Assembly (NCBI GenBank): GCA_026705295.1
Contig: JAPPBA010000184.1
Location: forward strand, 1 to 32,248
DNA: 32,248 nt
Direction of reading: 5' to 3'
DNA from: Candidatus Palauibacter australiensis
GTDB lineage: Bacteria > Gemmatimonadota > Gemmatimonadetes > Palauibacterales > Palauibacteraceae
The position numbers and the translations under genes are program-made. This document shows positions 27,360 to 32,248 of this stretch, one piece after another; within the stretch, counting starts at the first letter, position 1; every line of letters starts with the position of its first letter. A model generated the notes under the pieces. It was not told the origin of the DNA and made no database searches. It saw nothing but the letters and a program-made list of their open reading frames with translations.

Positions 27360-28516
27360 CCGGCCCAATCCTCGATTCGGCGCGTCCGGCCGAGCAGATC
27401 CGCGGCGAGGATGTCCGCGATCCGCTCGCCGGCCCGCCCGTCTCCGTACGGGTTGCGGGGCGGTTCAAGGCCGGGCTCACGAGAAAGGGCCGCACGGGCG
27501 CGCTCCGCGATGAGCCGGCGATCCGTCCCGACGAGTTCGGCGACGCCCGCCTCCACTCCCTCCGGGCGCTCCGTGACATCCCGCAATACGAGGACGGGGG
27601 CGCCGAAGGTCGGCGCCTCCTCCTGAATGCCGCCGGAATCGGTCATCACGAGCGCCGCGGATTCCAGCGCCGCTACGAGGTCCAGGTAGTCGAGCGGCTC
27701 GGTGAGGCGAATGCGCGGGTGGTCCGCCAGCAACTCGCGCGCCGGCACGAGGACGTTCGGGTTGGGATGGACGGGATAGAGCACGCACACATCGGGGTGG
27801 GCATCGGCCACGTCCCGAACGGCCCGGAAGATCTCGGTGAGAGGAGGGCCGAAGGCTTCGCGACGATGCGCGGTCAGCAGGACGAGCCGCGCCTCGCCAC
27901 CCCGTACCCGCGACCGGATCTCCGCCAGGGCGGGATCCTTTACGGGCCGCTTCCGGCGGGCGACGGAAAGCAGAGCGTCGACCACCGTATTCCCGGTGAC
28001 GAACACACTGTCCGGGGAGGCGTTCTCTCGCAGCAGCTCGTCGCGCGCCCGGATCGTCGGGGCGAAGTGGTACTCGGACGCGACATCCGTGAGCCGGCGC
28101 AGGATCTCCTCCGGGAAGGGCGCGTAGCGGTCGTGGCTGCGGAGCCCCGCCTCGACGTGCCCCACCTTCACCTGCTCGAGGAAACCCGCCAGCGAGGCGG
28201 CAAACACCGTCGCCGTGTCGCCCTGCACGAGGAGGACATCCGGCGCGGCCTCGCGCAGGATATCGCGCAGGCCAAGGAGGACGCGGCTCACGACATCCGC
28301 CACATTCTGGCCCTCCCGCATCACGTTCAGCCGGTAGTCCGGTGCCAGGCCGAAGATGTCCAGCGCCGGCTCCACGAGGTCGAGGTGCTGCCCGCTCAAC
28401 GCGAGCTTCGTTTCGAACGCCGGCTCGAGACGGCGGAGCGCGTCATGCACCGGCGCCATCTTGATCGCTTCCGGACGGGTCCCGATCACGATCAGGATTC
28501 GCGGGACGGTCGTCAT
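27356..28516 (-). CDS. wecB: UDP-N-acetylglucosamine 2-epimerase (non-hydrolysing)
   Basis: This enzyme interconverts UDP-GlcNAc and UDP-ManNAc, supplying ManNAc or ManNAcA for surface polysaccharide. The 386-residue GT-B-like protein has IGTRPEAIKMAPV (11-23), VEAGLRSHDRYAPFPEE (about 120-136) and DSGGIQEEAPTFGAPVLVLRD (about 291-311, shown to 311). All are standard for WecB/MnaA. It overlaps the upstream methyltransferase and the downstream GT4 gene by ATGA on each side. No dehydrogenase (wecC) is present, so the product may be used as ManNAc or the next enzyme lies elsewhere. Confidence 0.95.
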   Translation of the reverse strand: MTTVPRILIVIGTRPEAIKMAPVHDALRRLEPAFETKLALSGQHLDLVEPALDIFGLAPDYRLNVMREGQNVADVVSRVLLGLRDILREAAPDVLLVQGDTATVFAASLAGFLEQVKVGHVEAGLRSHDRYAPFPEEILRRLTDVASEYHFAPTIRARDELLRENASPDSVFVTGNTVVDALLSVARRKRPVKDPALAEIRSRVRGGEARLVLLTAHRREAFGPPLTEIFRAVRDVADAHPDVCVLYPVHPNPNVLVPARELLADHPRIRLTEPLDYLDLVAALESAALVMTDSGGIQEEAPTFGAPVLVLRDVTERPEGVEAGVAELVGTDRRLIAERARAALSREPGLEPPRNPYGDGRAGERIADILAADLLGRTRRIEDWAG

Positions 28517-29310
28517 TCCTCGTCGGCCGGCTTGACGATGAGGCCGCCGCTGCGCCCGACCCTGGTGAACGGCAAGCCGTGGCGGTCGGTGAATTCGGAA
28601 TATGCCTGGAGGGCGCCGTCCGCCCAGTCCGGTTCGATGCAGTCATCGACGACGAACCCGCCGCCGGGGACGACGAGGGGCCAGAGTGCTTCGAGTACCT
28701 CTCGCGTGGGAAGGTAGAGATCCACGTCCAGCAGGACCGCGCCGACCGGACCCGTGACGTCGGCCCAGTTCACCTTCGCGCAGTCGCCCGCGACGATGCG
28801 GTAGTTCGAATAGCCCAGGCGCGTGAGGCCGTGCTCGAACACCCGGCGGTCCAGGTAGGAATAGTCCGAGATCTCCGACCTCGTCTTGCGCCGCTCGCCG
28901 GTCTCATGCGCGATGCTCTCCGGAGTGAAGCCGTCGAAGGTGTCCACGAGAACCAGGTCCCGCGGGTCGCGGGTCGTCATGAGGTGTTCGAGGATGAACA
29001 CGGAGCTGTCTCCGCGACCGACGCCGATCTCCACGACGGCGCCTCCGGTCCGTCGCGTCACATCGATGAGGCCCAACATCGCCGCCAGCACCCCGGGATC
29101 CACCCAGTAGGGATACGTCGGCAGCATCACGTTCCGTAGCAGCGGGGTCCGGTACACGATGCGTCTGGCCGCGCCCACGAGACCGGGCAGCCGGCGGTGA
29201 ACGGCCCGGACGAACGAAGCGAGCCGTCCCGCCCGGCGCACGTCGCCCTCGGGCCGTCCGGTCTCGGGCCCTTCAATCTCGGGGGACGATTCGCGGAGCG
29301 GGGATGCCAA
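28513..29310 (-). CDS. TylF/macrocin-O-methyltransferase-like SAM enzyme
   Basis: The 265-residue class I methyltransferase-like protein has the SAM-binding motif VEIGVGRGDSSVF (about 91-103), VDTFDGF (about 122-128) and LLDVDLYLPTREVLEALWP, then GGGFVVDDC (about 189-222). The LDVDLYxxT and VVDDC wording is typical of the TylF family, whose members O-methylate sugars. It likely decorates the glycan made with the WecB and GT4 partners. The start is TTG 29310, supported by AAAGGA (29318-29323) with 7-nt spacing. The first ~45 residues are Arg/Glu/Pro-rich and not part of the fold. It is the first gene of the - strand operon. Confidence 0.85.
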   Translation of the reverse strand: MASPLRESSPEIEGPETGRPEGDVRRAGRLASFVRAVHRRLPGLVGAARRIVYRTPLLRNVMLPTYPYWVDPGVLAAMLGLIDVTRRTGGAVVEIGVGRGDSSVFILEHLMTTRDPRDLVLVDTFDGFTPESIAHETGERRKTRSEISDYSYLDRRVFEHGLTRLGYSNYRIVAGDCAKVNWADVTGPVGAVLLDVDLYLPTREVLEALWPLVVPGGGFVVDDCIEPDWADGALQAYSEFTDRHGLPFTRVGRSGGLIVKPADEE

Positions 29311-29451
29311 CCGGTGGTCCTTTCGGCCCGAGCCGCCGGCCGAATCGCGAGCGCGAGCGGGGGAACCTGGAGTGATCCTGGGGGATACAAAGGGCCAAGC
29401 TACGTTGCCGCCGAAACGCTGCCAACCGATCGACAGGGAGGAATGCCGCCA
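29311..29451. other. Divergent intergenic region
   Basis: This 141-nt gap separates the - strand glycan operon from the + strand LamG lipoprotein gene and must hold the promoter(s) of one or both. The + strand has AGGGAGG at 29435-29441, correctly spaced for ATG 29452. I find no pair of hexamers at good spacing on either strand. Confidence 0.5.
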
Positions 29452-30771
29452 ATGTCGCGCATCGCCCCTCCGCGCCTCCTCGCCCTTGCCGTGCTTCTCG
29501 GTTGCGGAGCGGAGGACGACTCGATCATGGATCCCGGCGCGGCGCCGCCGGCCACTCCGCCGAACCTGGCGCCCGTGGCCACCAGCGCCATCCCGGCGCA
29601 GTCCGTCCCCGCCGGTACCAACGCCACGCTGGATCTCTCGCAGTTCTTCCGGGACCCTGATGGCGATGCCCTGACGTACAGCGCCACGTCCTCCGATACG
29701 CTCGTCGCGGAGGCCGCGGTGTCCGGCGACCGGCTGATCCTCATTGCCCTCTCCCGGGGCGAAGCGACGGCCATGGTGACGGCCAGCGACGGGTTGGGCG
29801 GCGAAGCCCGGCAGTCGTTCTCCGTGACGGTGCCGAACATGCCGCCGATGGCGGAGGGCGAGATCGCTTCACGGACGCTCGTCACCGGGAGCACGGAAAC
29901 CCTCGATCTCTCCAGCTACTTCACCGACCCGGAAGGCGATTCCCTGACGTACAGTGCCATGTCCTCCCACCCGCTCGTCGCGGGCGTCTCCGTTTCCGGA
30001 AGCGAGTTGACAATGGTCGGCCTTGCCCCCGGCGTGGCGGAGGCGACGGTGACGGCGCGGGACGGGGAAGAAGCCGAGGCCCGGCAGAGCTTCGAACTGG
30101 CCGTCTGCGCCGTGCCGGCAGGCATCCTGCACTGGTGGTCGGCCGACGGCAGCGGCGCCGACCGTATCGGGGGCGTGGACGCGACGCTCATGCACGGAGC
30201 GGGCTACGCCGAGGGCGTTCCCGGCGCCGGGGAGGCCTTCTCCTTCGATGGCGTGGATGCGATCGCGCTCGTGCCGAACGCGCCCACCCTCAAGCCGGCG
30301 GGGCCGTTCTCCGTCATGGCGTGGGCCAAACCGGGACCGGACGAGGCCAGCGGCAGCGGCACCGCCCTCGGAAAGGGACACCCCTGGCAGGAGTCGTGGC
30401 TGCTCGACAACCACAACGGCCGGTGGAGGTCGGTCCTCAGAGTGCGGCCCGGCTTCGGCGGAGACGCGAGGGTCTCCGGACCGCGCCTTGTCGCCGGCGA
30501 GTGGACCCACCTGGCCATGACTTGGGACGGCCAGCGCCTCACGTTCTACGTCAACGGAGAAGCGCAGGGAACGCACCGCGCCGGGAGCATCAACCCGACC
30601 GACGGGCCCGTCGGCATCGGATCGCGAAGCGAGGAGGGGTTCTCGGACGACGCATTGGAGGTGGAGTTCGAGGGAGAGATCGACGAAGCGATGTTCTTCG
30701 GGCGGGCCCTCGGCGAGGAGGAGATAGGGTCGGTAGTCCGAAACACCGCCACCGGCTTCTGCAGATCCTGA
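29452..30771 (+). CDS. Lipoprotein with two Ig/cadherin-like repeats and a LamG-like domain
   Basis: The 439-residue product has a lipoprotein signal (LALAVLLGCG, Cys18), a short Pro-rich spacer and two homologous beta-sandwich repeats at about 38-127 and 128-218, each with an F-x-DPxGDxLTYSA motif and ending VTV or LAV. A C-terminal LamG/concanavalin-like domain at about 224-436 (WAKPG, GEWTHLAMTWDGQRLTFYVNG in its usual place, shown in part: WTHLAMTWDGQRLTFYVNG). It is probably a cell-surface carbohydrate- or protein-binding lipoprotein. ATG 29452 is preferred over ATG 29443, which sits only 1 nt from the Shine-Dalgarno. The two cadherin-like repeats share nucleotide identity, so they duplicated fairly recently. 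Confidence 0.83.
   Translation: MSRIAPPRLLALAVLLGCGAEDDSIMDPGAAPPATPPNLAPVATSAIPAQSVPAGTNATLDLSQFFRDPDGDALTYSATSSDTLVAEAAVSGDRLILIALSRGEATAMVTASDGLGGEARQSFSVTVPNMPPMAEGEIASRTLVTGSTETLDLSSYFTDPEGDSLTYSAMSSHPLVAGVSVSGSELTMVGLAPGVAEATVTARDGEEAEARQSFELAVCAVPAGILHWWSADGSGADRIGGVDATLMHGAGYAEGVPGAGEAFSFDGVDAIALVPNAPTLKPAGPFSVMAWAKPGPDEASGSGTALGKGHPWQESWLLDNHNGRWRSVLRVRPGFGGDARVSGPRLVAGEWTHLAMTWDGQRLTFYVNGEAQGTHRAGSINPTDGPVGIGSRSEEGFSDDALEVEFEGEIDEAMFFGRALGEEEIGSVVRNTATGFCRS
29563..30105 (+). repeat. Intragenic duplication of an Ig/cadherin-like domain
   Basis: Two units of about 270 nt, 29563-29832 and 29833-30105, encode homologous domains. The nucleotide stretch CCTGACGTACAG occurs in both (about 29670 and 29943), followed by near-identical GCCAYGTCCTCC and CTCGTCGCGG. 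Confidence 0.7.
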
Positions 30772-30964
30772 CCGGCACGAGTCGGCGTCACTGCGGACGA
30801 CCAGGACGTTGTCTTTTCTGATACGCAACCGCCTACCTACCGGTCTCTCACGCGTTGCGACGCCGGGCGTGGGGTATGAGGTTACCGGGAACCTGCGAAC
30901 TGTCGGCGGACCTTGTTCGTCACGCTCGTAGCGCAAATGCTGAACGCAAGCCACACAAGGTAGA
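30772..30964. other. 193-nt intergenic gap before the HD gene
   Basis: No gene, clear terminator or well-formed promoter is visible. TTGTTC (30913-30918) with AATGCT (30936-30941) at 17-nt spacing is a weak candidate promoter for the HD gene. AAGG at 30957-30960 is a short Shine-Dalgarno close to ATG 30965. Confidence 0.4.
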
Positions 30965-32170
30965 ATGGACCGTATGACGAATGCGGGACTGTCACTGGAC
31001 GCGGATGACGGGCGTGGCCTGCCGTTGTTTCCGGAGCTGGCGGCCCCGTCCCCGTTCCGACGACCGGCGGATGCGCAGTCCCCGTTCGAGGATCCCCTCC
31101 TTGAAGCGCTAACCCGGACGCGTCCCGTGCGTCGCCTCAAGCGGATCGGATTCCTGGGCGCGATTGATCGCACCAAGTCCCGAAACTGGCATAACCGCCA
31201 CGACCACAGCGTCGCCGTCGCACGACTGGCACTCCTGTACGCCACGCTTCGCAACCTGTCCCAACGCGACACCCGGGTCTTGGCGGTGGCCGGGCTGCTT
31301 CACGACGTCGGTCACGGCCCCTTGTCGCATACGCTGGAACCCATCTTCAAACGTCGATTCAACATCTCGCATCACAAAGTGGGATACCGGATCATTCGCG
31401 GGGAATCACGACTCGGGCGCCAGATCCCGAACCTGCTGTCTCGGTATCGTCTCGATCCCGACGAAATTATCGCGATGATCGACGGTACTCACGGAGGACC
31501 ACACGCATTTCTCTTCTCAAGTCCCATCAACTTCGATACGATCGATGGAGTCACGAGATTCCGTTCCTTCTTCCTGGGAAGAAGGCCGGAAGTTGGATCC
31601 GCTGCGGTGATCGTGCGGGCGATCTCCGTGACCGACGCGCTTCCGACGCGGACACTCGATGTTTTTTGGCATCTAAAGCACCAGATGTACAACTCGGTTC
31701 TTCACGGTCCGGCCGGTCTCCTATACGATGGCCTCGCACAAGCCGCGGCGACGCGGGACATTCATCGCTTCACACCGGAGGATTTTTTCAAGGACGAACC
31801 ACAGTTCCGGCGTCGTGAACCGAGACTCTTTGGATTGCTTGATCGGGCGCGGAAAGCTCCTCGCAGATTGCGAAGAGGCCTGTCCGATGCCATCCTCGAT
31901 CATGAGATCGACGCGCCTACGCGCACGTTCTTCCGTAACACCTCCGTCGAACTCAAGACGCCGGGCGATCTCGTCCGCCGCTATAAGCAGAGTAAAACGT
32001 TCCGTAAAGCGAGTATTAGCGAGTTGCTTCCAACAGAGGACCCAACAAATTGCCCCTGTCGCGTCATACAGCCAGCGTTCTCGATGCCTGCAGGGATCGC
32101 TCCGAGAAAGGCATCGGAACGATGCGGGAAGCCGCTAGAACCCTGTTTGGCGGCGAATCCGACTTCTTGA
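30965..32170 (+). CDS. HD-domain phosphohydrolase (SAMHD1/dGTPase-like)
   Basis: The 401-residue protein has a canonical HD metal site: HDHSVAVARLA with His81, LLHDVGHGPLSHTLE with His113-Asp114, and NFDTIDGVTRF with Asp191 as the probable fourth ligand. The LLHDVGHGPLSH wording places it with SAMHD1/YdhJ-like HD proteins, which hydrolyse dNTPs or other nucleotides; substrate is not determinable. The last ~40 residues, from about 362 on (CPCRVIQPAFSM and after), look unlike folded protein and overlap the next gene in another frame, so the natural end may be earlier or a frameshift may be present. Base composition is locally much lower in GC than neighbouring genes. Confidence 0.8.
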   Translation: MDRMTNAGLSLDADDGRGLPLFPELAAPSPFRRPADAQSPFEDPLLEALTRTRPVRRLKRIGFLGAIDRTKSRNWHNRHDHSVAVARLALLYATLRNLSQRDTRVLAVAGLLHDVGHGPLSHTLEPIFKRRFNISHHKVGYRIIRGESRLGRQIPNLLSRYRLDPDEIIAMIDGTHGGPHAFLFSSPINFDTIDGVTRFRSFFLGRRPEVGSAAVIVRAISVTDALPTRTLDVFWHLKHQMYNSVLHGPAGLLYDGLAQAAATRDIHRFTPEDFFKDEPQFRRREPRLFGLLDRARKAPRRLRRGLSDAILDHEIDAPTRTFFRNTSVELKTPGDLVRRYKQSKTFRKASISELLPTEDPTNCPCRVIQPAFSMPAGIAPRKASERCGKPLEPCLAANPTS

Positions 32171-32248
32171 TCGGAGTCAACGGAAGCTATGCCCGCAGAG
32201 AGGCTACAGGGGGCTCGGATGTCGACGTGTTCTTCCTGGCAACTGACA
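32050..32248 (+). CDS. Pol-beta-superfamily nucleotidyltransferase, partial (window edge)
   Basis: The frame starting at TTG 32050 (alternative ATG 32122) runs open to the window end. It encodes helical sequence (SVLDACRDRSEKG, MREAARTLFGG) followed by the active-site signature GVNGSYARREATGGSDVDVF, i.e. GS-x9-SDVD with two catalytic Asp. This is the minimal motif of GlnD-like, MNT-like or CD-NTase-like nucleotidyltransferases; the fragment is too short to decide. It overlaps the HD gene by 121 bp (or 49 bp from ATG 32122) in a different frame. The pairing with an HD phosphohydrolase suggests a joint nucleotide-based function. Confidence 0.72.
   Translation, partial: MPLSRHTASVLDACRDRSEKGIGTMREAARTLFGGESDFLIGVNGSYARREATGGSDVDVFFLATD

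Noticed and set aside
25174-27579. Long - strand open frame (801 aa) overlapping the GT4 gene
   Set aside because: Out of frame with the GT4 gene and antisense to YfhO; no recognisable domain.
24699-27626. Long + strand open frame (975 aa) across the YfhO, GT4 and WecB genes
   Set aside because: It spans a convergent gene pair in a frame matching neither; Arg/Gly-rich translation with no motif.

Overview
The window is high-GC bacterial chromosome, dense with core genes and almost fully coding. Most genes lie on the + strand; three lie on the - strand near 26.2-29.3 kb. The organism is a diderm with LPS: it carries Kdo synthesis genes, LptC/LptA/LptB, a predicted outer-membrane barrel and two lipoproteins. 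Gene order, high GC, frequent GTG/TTG starts and Asp-Ser/Thr-Ala-rich exported proteins fit Gemmatimonadota or a related uncultured lineage. That placement is inference; no rRNA is present to confirm it.

Layout. (1) 1-2047: a 14-bp tandem repeat, a CBS-pair protein, ndk, a DUF177/YceD protein and rpmF. (2) 2108-6408: a type II fatty-acid cluster plsX-fabD-fabG-acpP-fabF, without fabH. (3) 6458-11154: a mixed run of purE, ispF, a DedA-family membrane protein, a XerC/D-type recombinase, a nitroreductase and an exported bactofilin-like/beta-barrel protein, closed by a hairpin terminator. (4) 11209-20245: a well-formed sigma70-type promoter followed by kdsB-pyrG-kdsA-kdsC-lptC-lptA-lptB-rpoN. This unit makes CTP and CMP-Kdo and encodes the periplasmic and ATPase parts of LPS export. 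LptC and LptA are greatly enlarged by Asp/Ser/Thr/Ala/Pro repeats. (5) 20242-26274: a GT2 polyprenyl-phosphate sugar synthase with C-terminal membrane helices, an ArnT-like GT-C transferase, an LPG-synthase-like/flippase-like membrane protein and a YfhO-family GT-C protein. This resembles the three-component glycosylation systems known from Gram-positive bacteria. (6) 29310-26235 (-): a TylF-like methyltransferase, UDP-GlcNAc 2-epimerase and a GT4 glycosyltransferase, probably one operon for a surface glycan. (7) 29452-30771: a lipoprotein with two Ig/cadherin-like repeats and a LamG-like domain. (8) 30965-32248: a region of locally much lower GC with an HD-domain phosphohydrolase and, overlapping its tail in another frame, the start of a Pol-beta-type nucleotidyltransferase cut by the window edge.

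Stop and start codons overlap as NTGA at about a dozen gene junctions on both strands, which points to widespread translational coupling. The observations most worth following are the HD/nucleotidyltransferase pair at the right edge, the GT2/GT-C/flippase-like/YfhO set, the repeat-expanded LptC and LptA, and a membrane-protein gene whose first helix is coded upstream of any ATG/GTG/TTG.
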